From assembly GCF_029784155.1 (NCBI RefSeq), contig NC_073692.1, positions 369,873,160 through 369,937,159 on the forward strand: a stretch of DNA of 64,000 nucleotides, read 5' to 3'. Made by a program: the position numbers and the translations under genes. The DNA is from Uranotaenia lowii (lineage: Eukaryota; Arthropoda; Insecta; Diptera; Culicidae). Each line of letters opens with the position of its first letter. Positions within the stretch are counted from its first letter, which is position 1. Below, in pieces: positions 1-10,871 of this stretch. The notes beneath the pieces were generated by a model. That model had not been told where the DNA came from and did no database searches. It saw only the letters and a list, made by a program, of their open reading frames with translations.

Positions 1-1
1 T

Positions 2-2128
2 AAGTTAGCTAAAGCTAACATTAAGGTGAATTTAAAGAAATGCAAATTTTTTGTTAATCAGCTACCCTATTTAGGACACATATTGACGGACCAGGTCCAG
101 TTAAAAAAAGACACGAAATATATTTGGACAGATAATTGTGAAAAAGTTTTCAATGATTGCAAAAGATATTTGTTAAAACCCAAAATTTTAGAATATTTTG
201 ATCCATCAAAACCGGTTGTTGTGGTAACTGATGCTAGTTCATATGGTTTGGGAGGGGTCATTGCTCATTTAGTAAATGGGGTGGAAAAACCTATTGCATT
301 TACTTCATTTTCTCTAAATCATGCACAAAAGAATTACCCCATTTTACATTTAGAGGCATTAGCGATAGTAACAACGATAAAAAAATTTCATAAGTTTCTA
401 TATGGTAAACATTTTACAATATTCACCGATCATAAGCCGCTGATTGGGATTTTTGGTAAACATGGTAAAAATGCTATTTCTGTAACCAGGTTACAAAGAT
501 ATCTTCTAGAACTTTCAATTTATGATTATGATATATTTTATAGACAATCGTCAAGAATGGGTAACGCAGATTTCTGCTCTCGATACCCTTTAGATCAACC
601 TGTTCCAAAAGAATTAGACAGAGAATACGTGAAAAGCTTAAATTTTACATCAGAATTTCCGCTCAATTACAAAGAGATTGCTTTTGAAACGAAAATGGAT
701 ATTTTCACATCGAGGATTTTAAATTATATTTCAAAGGGTTGGCCGGAAAGATTAAGTAAAGAATTTAAGGATGTTTACTCTGCTCACCAAGAATTGGAGG
801 TAATTGAAGGTTGTTTACTTTTCCAAGATAGGGTTATAATACCATCTAAAATGAAATATGCTATTTTGAAGATGCTCCATGCTAATCATTCGGGCATAAC
901 TAAACTTAAACAGTTAGCGAGAAAAACAGTATATTGGTTCGGCATGAACAAAGACATCGAAAATTATATAAAATCCTGTGAAATTTGTAATCAAATGAAT
1001 TCGATTTCAAAACCATTAAATTATTCAAACTGGATTCCCACAAAAAAACCATTTAGTAGAATTCACGCCGATTTCTTTCATTTAAATAAAAAGACTTTTT
1101 TGGTTATAGTGGACAGTTTTAGTAAATGGATAGAATTAGAATACATGCAGCATGGAACAGAAAGTAGTAAAGTAATAAAGAAATTTATAACCATTTTCGC
1201 ACGTTTTGGTTTACCTGATGTTTTGGTTACAGACGGTGGACCCCCGTTCAATTCTGAGCATTTCATCAAATTTTTTAAAAATCAGGGAATTATAGTAATG
1301 AAGAGTCCGCCTTACCATCCCGAAAGTAATGGACAGGCGGAACGAATCGTACGTTTGGTTAAGGATGTTTTGAAGAAGTTTATTTTGGACCACAGTGTAA
1401 GAAAATTAGACACTGAAGAACAAATTGCCTTATTTTTATTTAACTACAGAAACACTTGTGTTGGAACAGATAATAAATTTCCTTCAGAGAATATACTTTC
1501 ATATAGGCCCAAGGGTTTGATTGATCTAATAAATCCTAAACAAAATTTTAAAGCTAATTTAGCAATTCCCTATGATGAAAAATGTATACAATCAAGGCAT
1601 GACGAAACAGATAGTCAGGTGACTAAACCTGAAAATCTCTTAGTTGATAACGCTTTTGAAGATCTGAAAAGAGGAGACTTAATTTACTACAAGAATAATA
1701 ATAATAGAAGTATTCAGAAGTGGGTTTTAGCTAAGTTTATTAATAAAGTTTCTACGACTGTTTTTAAGGTGCTGCTTGGAGGAAGGATAATTTTAGCGCA
1801 TAGACGCCAATTGAAGTCAGCTCCATCTACCCGACAAGGCGCAACTGTAAATTTTGTTTTTGGAGAAAGTGATGTTTTACCTGAGCGACAGGACCGCATC
1901 ATCGGGAAAAGGAAGCGTAACGAAGAAGAGGATATGGATGGTTTTTCGGATTCCGGATCGGAGTTTTATGGTTTTCCGGCTGACTCTTTCATTTTTGGGG
2001 AAGATTATCCTCAGAATATCAGAGAAGGAGAGGTGGAAGCGGAAAGAGCAGATTTTTTACCACAAGAAGAAGAAACAGTATTACGAAGATCGAGTAGAAG
2101 CAAAAATAATATATTCAAAGATACCTAG
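2..2128 (+). CDS. Ty3/gypsy-type Pol (RT tail, RNase H, integrase), cut by window edge
   Basis: The retrotransposon polyprotein is open from the first bases to a stop at 2126-2128; its N-terminal part lies outside the window. Numbering from the Met at base 26, a short reverse transcriptase tail (YLGHIL) is followed by an RNase H domain with acidic residues D69, E110, D135 and D182. Then comes an HHCC zinc finger (H285, H289, C318, C321) and an integrase core with D349, D403 and E439, giving the expected 35-residue D-E spacing. A basic/acidic tail ends in RRSSRSK. The stretch between YLGHIL and the DTKYIW segment that normally opens RNase H is only about ten residues. The usual RT thumb/connection region is therefore missing, and the element was probably inactive despite a frame that is otherwise open. 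No LTR could be assigned downstream. Confidence 0.9.
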   Translation, partial: KLAKANIKVNLKKCKFFVNQLPYLGHILTDQVQLKKDTKYIWTDNCEKVFNDCKRYLLKPKILEYFDPSKPVVVVTDASSYGLGGVIAHLVNGVEKPIAFTSFSLNHAQKNYPILHLEALAIVTTIKKFHKFLYGKHFTIFTDHKPLIGIFGKHGKNAISVTRLQRYLLELSIYDYDIFYRQSSRMGNADFCSRYPLDQPVPKELDREYVKSLNFTSEFPLNYKEIAFETKMDIFTSRILNYISKGWPERLSKEFKDVYSAHQELEVIEGCLLFQDRVIIPSKMKYAILKMLHANHSGITKLKQLARKTVYWFGMNKDIENYIKSCEICNQMNSISKPLNYSNWIPTKKPFSRIHADFFHLNKKTFLVIVDSFSKWIELEYMQHGTESSKVIKKFITIFARFGLPDVLVTDGGPPFNSEHFIKFFKNQGIIVMKSPPYHPESNGQAERIVRLVKDVLKKFILDHSVRKLDTEEQIALFLFNYRNTCVGTDNKFPSENILSYRPKGLIDLINPKQNFKANLAIPYDEKCIQSRHDETDSQVTKPENLLVDNAFEDLKRGDLIYYKNNNNRSIQKWVLAKFINKVSTTVFKVLLGGRIILAHRRQLKSAPSTRQGATVNFVFGESDVLPERQDRIIGKRKRNEEEDMDGFSDSGSEFYGFPADSFIFGEDYPQNIREGEVEAERADFLPQEEETVLRRSSRSKNNIFKDT

Positions 2129-5100
2129 CTCTTGAAATTTTGCATATAAATGCCAACGGACAATCTTTTAACAAACCTTAACACCATCTACTAACAGAAA
2201 AGGTCAACATTTGACGATAATTGAATTTTCCACTTGTACCCCTCGTTCCGGGGGGTTTAAGATGCACTATAAAATGCTTTTGTTCAATTTTGGAATACAC
2301 TTGCAAAATGCACTCTGACATACTTTCCCCAATTTTTGAAGAAAAGCTATGCCACTGCCTCAATTGATTTGAGAACGTCACTCGTTTTTGCGCATTCAGA
2401 TTCCCCAATAAAAAACATCTTAAATTAAAACTGATAACTAATTTGTATTGTATATCTCGTTGAGCCTGATTACTGATTCCAAATTCCACGGAGCAGTGCT
2501 GAGGATATTATTAAGGGGTTTGATGACGTGACCAAGTATTTATTTTGATTGGGATCAGGATTTATGATATATTACAGATTTTTTCCCAAGGTTTTAATTT
2601 AATTAAGTTTAATTAATTAAAATGCTGATAAATTTTATCTAGCTTTATTAAGAAGTTTAAATCAAAATCTTAAATTTGCAAAGCTTTCCAGTCTAAGTTT
2701 AAACAACTAGTAGCCACTTGAAAGTATGTGATAAATATGATAATTTAGAAATTTAAAACTTTTAAAATTATTTTATATCAGGAAGTGCTAATTCGTTTTT
2801 TTTTTTCAAATCAGCCAATTCAATAACAAAAAAGCAAAAAGTAGTGTATTCTAACTCTCAAATTAGATTAAAAAAAAATTCAAATCTGTCCACGTGCAAT
2901 CCGGGGACGGGCGTAGGGGTTTGCCAAATTTTCACGCAAGTGGTATCTGAACAGCCCCAAGGGAAAAAAAGGTTTGAGTAGCGATTCAAGACTCTGATAC
3001 CGAAAAACCGTGCCAAAACTAGTAGAGAAAGACCTCAGTGTGTTTGTTGAGCAAATGAACCCTCAAACTGCTAGTTATTTCCAACCGTGTAATATAAATT
3101 GGTTTTTTTTCCTTTGCGTGTTTTACTAAATAGTTGCATTTCTGCCACAGCATTTGATGGTGGCGCTTTTTGATTTTGTCCGGCGATTTTCGCTAGAGTT
3201 CCGAATCTTGTAATGGATAATTTTTGGTAGAAGGTCCAAGAAACGAAAAAAGGATGATTATTTGTATTATTAGAAAGTAGCAGCAGTAATCGATTTCATT
3301 TATTGGAATTTTCAAATATTAAGCGGTTTGAGTTCAAAGTTTAGTTATTAAAAGCAGTTGAAGTTTATACATTTAAATATCGAATTTTTTAAAAGAGGTT
3401 TCGAAAGCTTCTGTAGTTAGTTACTGAAAGGGAGGAGAACTTGATGTGTCTGCATTAAGCGTGTTTTGTCGACTTTCGACATGTTGGGTAAAACCCTCGA
3501 GAGAAAAAGAGATCGTCTCTTCAAGCCGATCTCAACACGAAAGCTATTCTACTGCAGGGACGGAGAATTGTAATAAACAGGAGAAATACAGTCTCTTCTA
3601 TTTTGGCTGGCACCGAAGCAACACGCTTTTTATTATTTCCTCCGAAGAAACTTCCTACAACTTTGTGGTTTTGAAGATAAATCACTAAAGTGGAGGCAAT
3701 ATACATACATATTTTTAACTTCTGGCTTAAGCGATAAGAGTTGTAAAAATTGGACGATATACAACACCTTTTACCGTACATCCTGACAGTATGCGAGAGA
3801 GCGCAAGTTTTGCTCTCAATGCATGCAAACCGTTGCCAGCGACAATATTTGCTGCTTCTCTCATTGGCCAGTTTATCTTAATGGACCCTCTGATTTTTAG
3901 AAATCTGGTTGCACTGCTTATCGCAAAGAGAACAACAAGGTTGTTTTCTCATTTGAATCCCGCACGCGGGAGACAAATTTGCAAACATGGCGGACTTTTG
4001 TCATATACGAGTCGGTAGACTTTAACTAACCATTTTTACGATCATTTACTTGGTTTGGTAGGAATTACGATTCGCATTAACATTGTTAACGAGTTGAGCT
4101 GACATTTCTTATGCGATGTTATGTTTGCTGGGTAATAAGCCCAAAACTAATGTCCTCATTGAGCATAAATGGATCAACGGTAAATTTGCGTGATCAGTGA
4201 CCGTTTGTATCTAGTTCAACACTCAGTGCAATTTAATCATTTAATAATTTTAATCATACGAATCGCGTGAGAGTTGAATTCATGATGCATGGGGTGGGTC
4301 ACTGAACTTGGTTATTTCTTCACATATTTCAACTATCTCGATGTTGTTTACTGAATTTCTATGAATAAATTTTAAACTAATTAAATAATTTTTTTAAAGA
4401 ATTAATACAATATCTAAAACAAAATTAGTCTCCGTTCCGGGCAGCTCACAATTTTCGTTCTCAAAATGCAAAAATAAAATCTGCAGCAATTTCACTATTT
4501 TTTTCATTTTTTTAATATCTATAGTACATATATGTGATAAAGAGACGAACTCTTTTACGAGACAAAAATTACACCCGGATTAAGCTCCAATGATTTGAAT
4601 GCAAAGCGAAGATTCTTGTGAAGCACTACTACTACATAATGGAATGAAGCTAATTTGATAGCGATAAGATTTGATTGACCTGAGGTTAGTCTGAAAATAA
4701 CAACAATGCAATTCCGGTTAATTTCACCTAAAATGAACATTCAAACACAAAACCATTTTTCGATATTGGTAATTAATTTTCAAAATTCTCAAAAAGATAA
4801 CCCGCACTTACCTCGAATGCATCTCAGAATACTGATGAGCACTAAGAACGGACTAACGTAATTGTTGTACAACTTCATTACGCTGCTGGCTATCAAGATG
4901 TGAACTGACCAGCTTCAGGACTTGTTCACTTGCATTGACGCGCCTGGTGAAAGTCGTCTTACTAAGAGCAAACGCACCAATACGGGAGTATACGCGGCCC
5001 GGTTTTGCTCATTTCAGCGGACCGATTTTGGTATACACACTCGTTCGCGCACCGGGCGGAAGCATTTTTATTTTTAAATTGAGCATTGCACTGAGAAAAC

Positions 5101-5216
5101 TTTTGCAGAAAATCTTAAATTAAATTTATTTCACTTTATACTGATCGAATAAATTTTCGGAGTCGATTATAGTTTTTTCACTTAAATTTCGATTATAATC
5201 ATTAACAATTATTATA
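2129..5216. other. Gene-free AT-rich DNA
   Basis: No coding region is supported here. The first few hundred bases may be the 3' end of the gypsy element, but no second LTR is available to define it. Short open frames at 3446-3688 and 3791-4018 show no recognisable domain. The segment at about 4900-5100 is less AT-rich and precedes the MINDY-like relic, so it could be old flanking or promoter sequence of that locus (inference). Confidence 0.5.
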
Positions 5217-5217
5217 A

Positions 5218-5690
5218 TGCACGGTGATTGTTGGCGGTTATTCGACGGGTTAGCTGCTATCCGTTACGTTACATGCCATACAGCAGCAACAGGGCCAAGC
5301 AGCGACAAGCGACCAGCAACCGGTTCCGGTGGCGGATGCAGCAAGAACTTCTGTGCAGTAGCAGCCGGAATCTTACGAGAGTCAGCGGAACTTGCGCGAA
5401 ATATGCCAGCTGCTGTGGAGTTCCACCATCAAGCAGGAGGTTTTCCGCCGCGGGTCCCAAGACTTTGGCTTCAGTGAGTCGGAAACGTTTGCCCTGGTGC
5501 AGCGAGGAGGAGTGTATGCGCCATTGCCCCGGTTCAAACCTATCTGCTAAAGATACCGCTCATGAACCCGGCCACAGTTTCAGCGACTTGATGACCGATT
5601 AGTGCAAAACGTTATTCATATAAAGTGTGGAACGATTAAATATCGGATTGTGAATCTTCGCCACCGGCCCAGGTTAGATTATTCGAACGG
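5218..5690 (+). pseudogene. MINDY-3/FAM188A-like deubiquitinase fragment, broken
   Basis: In the frame starting at 5395 the sequence reads REICQLLWSS, then FRRGSQDFGFSESE and FALVQRGG. It resumes from 5517 in another frame as CAIAPVQTYLLK, and a third frame from about 5560 gives PGHSFSDL. This order matches the N-terminal catalytic block of the MINDY-3 family, which cleaves K48-linked ubiquitin chains (human: trp-x-qGF-FSE, then GGPCAVIAPVQAFLLK). The catalytic Cys position is retained, but the preceding GGP is altered. A stretch of Gln codons lies upstream at 5281-5310. There are at least two frame changes plus in-frame stops (for example 5371-5373 and 5589-5591), so it cannot be translated as a whole. 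AATAAA-like signals follow at about 5750. It could be a relic of a moved gene or a dead duplicate; no introns or poly(A) tail show which. Confidence 0.68.
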
Positions 5691-5765
5691 TATCTAGTTT
5701 CTGGAAGAAGAACCATTTCGAGTTAAAGTACATTTTAACATGTAATCAACAATAAAAATAAACAT

Positions 5766-8190
5766 TCATATCATTTTTTTTGTTTGTTTATACATACGAT
5801 AATACGCCATTTTTATTCTAAAATTTTCAAATAAAGATTTGTCATAGGTTTTTAAAACACCCGATATTTTTGTCGATATTTCGAACACTTTGCTGGAGAT
5901 TTTTTTTTGAGTTTAACTTTGTTTTTTAATGCTGCCGCTGGTGGTACTATCAGTTACGGCTAACGCCTGTGGTCGCAATCGTGACTGAGGAACCGGGCGA
6001 GTGATGATGTTTTCTTCAACCAGAGTTAGGTCTACTGCTGGTCAATTGCAAGTTCTGCACTGTTCAAAATTATGCTAATTCCGACGACCCACTCGGCTGT
6101 AAAGAACAAACCCTTCTGTCACCGATACTGGCGGGCCAAGGGCCTATATTTTCACCTCCTTTCGACCCAGCACAAAATACTTCCGAAATGGCTCTATATA
6201 ATCTTCAACACGCTTCCGATCACTCCGCGAGCAAAATTTCGTCCGCACATTAGACCGAATCAAAAGAAGAGCCACAATTGCTTAACTAATTAACAATTGT
6301 TTACCAAAATTACCAAATTTCAATGAATGTCAACAAAGATTTTTTTTTCAGTGCATGTTTGCTCTCGCCCCTTTCTAGTGAGCAAATTTGGTGATTTTGT
6401 CGGTCCCGACGGCAACGGCCCTATTTTTCTCACCCTCATACTAACCCCCGGTGCGGTATGAGAGTGATTAAACGCGTGAGCATTTTCACTATACTCGCGA
6501 TTGCTGCGGATGCCCAGCGAGCCGTCTGGTTGATAAAGAACCTTCTGAGGATCGTACTTAAATAACGTATCATTTTTTTAAGCTTTTAAAAAATACTAGG
6601 AACTTTCTTGAAGTTTTTCAAACGAACAACGATATACGACGTATGTTGAAAAAAATCTTCGAATATTTAATTTTTACCAGTTATGAATGCATGTATTTTA
6701 GGTTTCGAAATTCCTAGAAAAAAGTTATGCTTTAAGTCTGTACTTAAATTTGTGAACAGCAGTCCGGTAAAACAAACGCAGAAACTAGAATTTTACTGAA
6801 ATTTTACAGTTTTTTTCGTTGAAAATTACAAGGGTATTCGGCAAAAATAAACGAACATTCGGTTAAAATTACCGAACGATCGATATTGTAAACGCAAAAT
6901 TTGATAAATTTTTTTCAGTTGGTGTAATGAATATTGCAGTATTTCGGTGAACGTATTGTAGCCGGTATTTTACGGAAAACCGGTAAAACTCTCGAATAAA
7001 TTGAAGAAGAAATAAACGTTTTACTTTTGTAGATTTTACTTTTACGTCTTTTTAGTTAGCCGTTCGGATCGAGAGTGCTCTTTCTCGAAAATTAAAATTA
7101 AAACGCTGAAAAGGTTTTTTCGTTAAACGCCCGTTATCGAATCCTGTCAAATTTACACTGCTAAAAAATATTCTACATATTTGGTAACAAATACGCTTAT
7201 TTGAAATGCTACAGTATAAAAAAAATTCATGGGAACACGTTCCTGCAGAGAATTTCTGAACAATTAAAAAAAGAAAAGCACGTCAACTTGGCCGAATTTG
7301 AAAATTGCTTTCAGTTTTCTTCGCTTTAAGAGGAGTGTCACAGTTCGCTGCTCTGTGGAATGTTTAGGTTGTTTTCATCAGGTATCTTGTGACACGCAAA
7401 ATAATCCGTACGTCGTAGCTACGTGAAAAACTACATAATTTTCATCCATTTGATTTTCACGTAGCTTCTTCGAGTAAAACATGTGAACGCATTTCAATGA
7501 GAATTCGCATGCTATAGACTCAGCTGCAATTGATGTTTGGCGGGATGTGATGATGAAAAAGGCATGCAATAGTTTTAGTTTCGAAATGAAATTGGAGTCG
7601 ATTTGTTTGATGCTTTTTCTAAATTATTTTGCGTTGAGGAACATGGAACTGCTCGAAGCAGCTCAAGTAACCGTGAGTACCAAAGCTTTGTATTTTTATA
7701 GCTTTATACCAGCATTCAAGTGCAAAATTACACTATATCAGCACATCAAGTGCAATTTTGTTTTATAACAGCCCTTCGAATGCTATATGGCGTCATATTA
7801 GAATTATACCACTCTTTTAAAATGCAACTAACTTTTTTTCAGCTTCGCACAATGCTTTTGAAATGCTAAATAGCTCTAAATCAGAATCACAATTGCTATA
7901 GTTTCTAAGCATTAAATTGGCATCACAAAAGCTTGCTTTAATGCTTTTTAGCACTATGTAAGCACTACAGTGGCATTATGCCAAAGCACATTAACATTGT
8001 TTGATGCTGAATTAATGCAAATTTAGGGCACAGATTGCCAGAGATGTATTTCAAATTGGGCTTTTTTAAGATTTAACGCGGACCTGATAGGTCCCCAAGC
8101 AGAGTTACTGAAAATGTCCGAGCCGTGGATGTCATGAGTTCGTTTCCAAGTCATCTTCAGCCGAAAAATAAAAAAATACGGATAAACGAA
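5766..8190. other. Gene-free DNA with repeat-like tail
   Basis: No gene is seen. From about 7690 to 8000 the sequence carries short recurring motifs (TCAAGTGCAA twice, repeated gcttt/gcact words) of the kind found in degenerate MITEs. The segment 8091-8119 is similar, in inverted orientation, to 11067-11104 on the far side of the gypsy element. The LTR element may therefore have landed inside an older inverted-repeat element (inference). Confidence 0.4.
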
Positions 8191-8194
8191 TATC

Positions 8195-8352
8195 TATTGT
8201 ATTCATAAAGAGAGTTTGTTGAAAATGACTTTATTCTTCCAATGGTGATTACAGAATGAAATGAAATCTTTTCAGTCGAATACCTAACAACCCTGATTTT
8301 TATGATCTGACCTAGTTCGAATATTGGATTGCTATGATTGCACGTGGTAACA
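8195..8352 (-). repeat. 3' LTR of the deleted gypsy element
   Basis: This 158-bp LTR matches the right-hand LTR over its length with scattered substitutions. It is continuous across GTTAG, the point where the other copy carries a 424-bp insertion, so it shows the unoccupied state of that site. Confidence 0.85.
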
Positions 8353-9350
8353 TTTCCTCCCTTCTAATCCTAGAATAGATTTGATTGAAATCTAGAAGGG
8401 ATTCTTCGTGTTCGTTGAGGCCGCCCGATGGATACAGGAATGATAACTTTTGAAGATGCACCGCAACATCGTCATGGAAATATTCATCTCGCTGTGGGCT
8501 AGAAGGAACAGGGCTGTTGATACCTACAGGAACGTCATTCTGTGGATCATGGATCGGTTGAATTCCCACTTCAACGGGAACTTTGGCCATCGGTAGTGAA
8601 TTCTGGACTGATTGAGCCTTGTTTGGTAACCGCACAGGATCTTGAAGGGGTTCCGATCCAAACATGTCTACCAGTATATAGTGAGTGGACTAGCTGATTC
8701 GGGGCTTTCTTCAATCGTGGTTTTGCAAGGCTTGAGATGGTTAACATGAAACCGGATCAGCTTCCGCCGCTGATCTAGTAGTACCATGTGATTGCCATTT
8801 CCGATTCATTCAATGGTAGTTCCGCGTAACCATTTCCACTTGTTATTTGAGTGATGTTTCGCATACACCTTATCTCCGGGCTTGAATTGTTCTTCACTGA
8901 GGTTGCACTGAATCTGGTTGCAAATCGATGATAGCGGATGAGACCAAAGTTTGAACAGCTCCAACCAGTCGAGTCCGAATAAGTTGAGATTTGTCTGGCT
9001 TGTCACGTAACAGGTCGCAAATTTGGTGATGTTTCCTAGGGTAACGTGACACTGAAGTTTTCCGGAAATGTGTAGTGTTTTTCCGGATGCTGATTTTGCT
9101 TGATGATCAGTTGATTGAAGCTTTGGAGATCCCAGTTTGTTCCAGCCAGACACGTCTTGAAATGACAGTGATGTCAGATGCAGTATCGAATTGCAATCTA
9201 ACAACTTTGCCATTGATGGTAACGTTGGTGAACTTACGTCGGGATTCAGCAACATGGTTGATTGTGAAAATACTGTTGATGGTTGCCTTCTCCTTCATTT
9301 GCTTCTTCTTGTTGGGGTTTGCTGCCGTGTAGCAAAGACAATACCCTTCT
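8312..9350 (-). pseudogene. Gypsy protease fused to Pol C-terminal tail (RT/RH/IN deleted)
   Basis: Reading on the minus strand, the retropepsin core appears near 9260-9140 as VRLQFDTASDITVIS with the catalytic Asp-Thr-Ala. It is followed by the end of the protease (GLDWLELF). A few residues later the sequence becomes QFKPGDKVYAKHH and WKWLRGTTIE, a segment normally found near the Pol C-terminus after integrase. The intervening reverse transcriptase, RNase H and integrase are gone, with a junction near 8900-8940. The tail continues through 8665-8312 in another frame and ends at the polypurine tract. Frame breaks make it non-coding. Confidence 0.75.
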
Positions 9351-10284
9351 TTATGGCCGACTTTGCCACAGGATTCGTAGGTGTGGGTGGTGTAGGAACA
9401 ATCCCGAACGTAATGAATTCCTCCACTTTGCCAACACGGGGTCCTTGGAATGTTTGAAGCTTTGCTGATGTTCGGCTGATCTTGAGTGGATAATTGTTTC
9501 GACTGTTGTCTTTGTTGCTTGACTGCGCACATAAATGTTGATGTCGATGCATTCGATGATTAAGGATTCGAGCTTGCAGTCTCCCGCGTCGGTTTCCAAC
9601 TTTGATAGTAGCCGGGTTCGGATGTTTGAATCACTTGAAAAGCGTAAACCGCAAATAAAGATGAGGGATTTGAACTGATCAGGAGAAATGGCATTCAATT
9701 CGAAGTCTTCGCATCGCTTGTTAACGGTTGCAGCATAGGTCACTAAATCTTCGTCAACCTGTTTGGTCAGCTGGAAGCATTGGTATCGTTTGCTGAATAA
9801 TGAAACACGTGTACCAAAGAGTTGCTTCACCTCTTGAACGGTTTCGTGGAATTGAAAATCACGTGGATGATTCGGAAGCAGGAAATTCAGGTACCGGTCG
9901 TGGACACCTACGTACGTGTAAACTTCGCAATAAAAGTCGCACCTTTGCCGCATCCTCGAGCTTTGCACCATCCTGGAGAAATAGGTCTTTATACTTTCTT
10001 TTGAAAACATCGATCGAAAGTGTGTCCGTTCTCTGGATCATAGTGGAATTCCTTAATGTTGGATGCAAGGGATTCTAGAACCAACTCCGGATTGTTCGTT
10101 GCCCGATTGGGTGCTTCTTGAATGTTGAAACTTTCCATTAGGACCATCATCCGTCGGTTTTGGTCAGAAAGTTGCTTGTTCTGCTCCAGAATGGTTAGGA
10201 AATTTCCTCCATGCGCCTGCCATTAGTTCTCCTTCGTTGGACTTGAACATCTTGAGGTGTGGGTTTGAAAATTTCGTCGCCAAA
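9351..10284 (-). pseudogene. Gypsy Gag remnant with damaged zinc knuckles
   Basis: The minus-strand frames at 10068-9859 and 10010-9351 carry retrotransposon Gag motifs: KYKDLF, GAKLED, VHDRYLNFLLP, HPRDF, and FSKRYQC followed by LTKQ. A basic nucleocapsid region follows at 9532-9400 with two CCHC-type knuckles. In the first (CWQSGGIHYVRDC) the second Cys is Ser; in the second (YESCGKVGHKEGYC) the first Cys is Tyr. The coding sequence is split by frameshifts between about 10000 and 9900 and again near 9530. It starts close to the proposed primer-binding site. Confidence 0.75.
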
Positions 10285-10871
10285 CATTGTATTCACAAAG
10301 AGAGTTTGTTGAGTATGACTTTATTCTTCAAATGGTGATTACAGAATGAAATGAAAACTTTTCAGTCGAATACCTAACTGTAGGAAATAAGATATGGGTA
10401 AAGAAAATAAGTGTGATAAAGTGGAGTCAAGGTAAGAAAAAAATAATATGATTGAAATGTCCGGGAGCTTATTTACATTCGTATGTTTGAATATTCTATA
10501 TCACATAAAAATATAACTGATTGAGAAAAAAGACTATTGCAAAGCCCCTCGGACATATCAGAATTTTAAGAGAGTGAACTGATTAATTGAGTAACGCAAA
10601 AAGGAGAACATGGAGATTTTGGAGAGTTTCAATAGGGAGCGTGAGAGGGAAAAGAAGGATAGGTTAAATGAGAGTGTAGGGAGTATTGAGGATTCAGTTT
10701 ATTGACTAATTTCAGTAAGTAAGGAGGGATGTAACAAAATTTGAAGGAAAATAGGACAGAAAGGAGACGAAAAGATGGCCGCCAAACTGGTCGGTCTCGA
10801 CACTAACAACCCTGATTTTTATTATCTGACCTAATTCGAATATTGGATTGCTATGATTGCACGTGTTAACA
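10285..10871 (-). repeat. 5' LTR of the deleted gypsy element, carrying an insertion
   Basis: With the 424-bp insertion and its duplicated 5 bp removed, this copy is 158 bp, equal to the left LTR. It begins TGTTAACACG on the minus strand. Confidence 0.85.
10379..10802. mobile_element. Solo LTR-like insertion inside the gypsy 5' LTR
   Basis: The 424-bp insert starts TGTAGGAAAT and ends CTCGACA, so it has TG...CA ends with TGT/ACA inverted termini. It is flanked by CTAAC on both sides (10374-10378 and 10803-10807). The other LTR of the host element has a single copy of this 5-bp word and no insert. TG...CA ends, a 5-bp duplication and the absence of coding sequence fit a solo LTR from a different LTR retrotransposon. 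Its family was not identified and its orientation is unknown. Confidence 0.78.

Larger units (their letters stand above)
8195..10871 (-). mobile_element. Internally deleted Ty3/gypsy element with two LTRs
   Basis: Two copies of the same 158-bp LTR bracket gag and protease remnants read on the minus strand. The left copy (3' LTR) is 8195-8352. The right copy (5' LTR) is 10285-10871 and contains a nested insertion. On the minus strand the LTR begins TGTTA, and a purine tract (AGAAGGGAGGAAA) sits just inside the 3' LTR. Just inside the 5' LTR is TGGCGACGAAATTTTC, a plausible primer-binding site. The bases ATATC occur immediately outside both ends (8190-8194 and 10872-10876), consistent with a 5-bp target duplication. 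Reverse transcriptase, RNase H and integrase are absent: the protease coding region is joined directly to the Pol C-terminal tail. The element is non-autonomous. Confidence 0.85.

Noticed and set aside
2..2128. A complete endogenous retrovirus with envelope gene
   Set aside because: No envelope-like frame follows integrase and no LTR pair is present; only a Pol fragment is supported.
5217..5602. Two overlapping open frames of 86 and 124 residues taken at face value
   Set aside because: Their predicted proteins make no sense as units. The homology to MINDY-3 jumps between frames, so the locus is annotated as a pseudogene instead.
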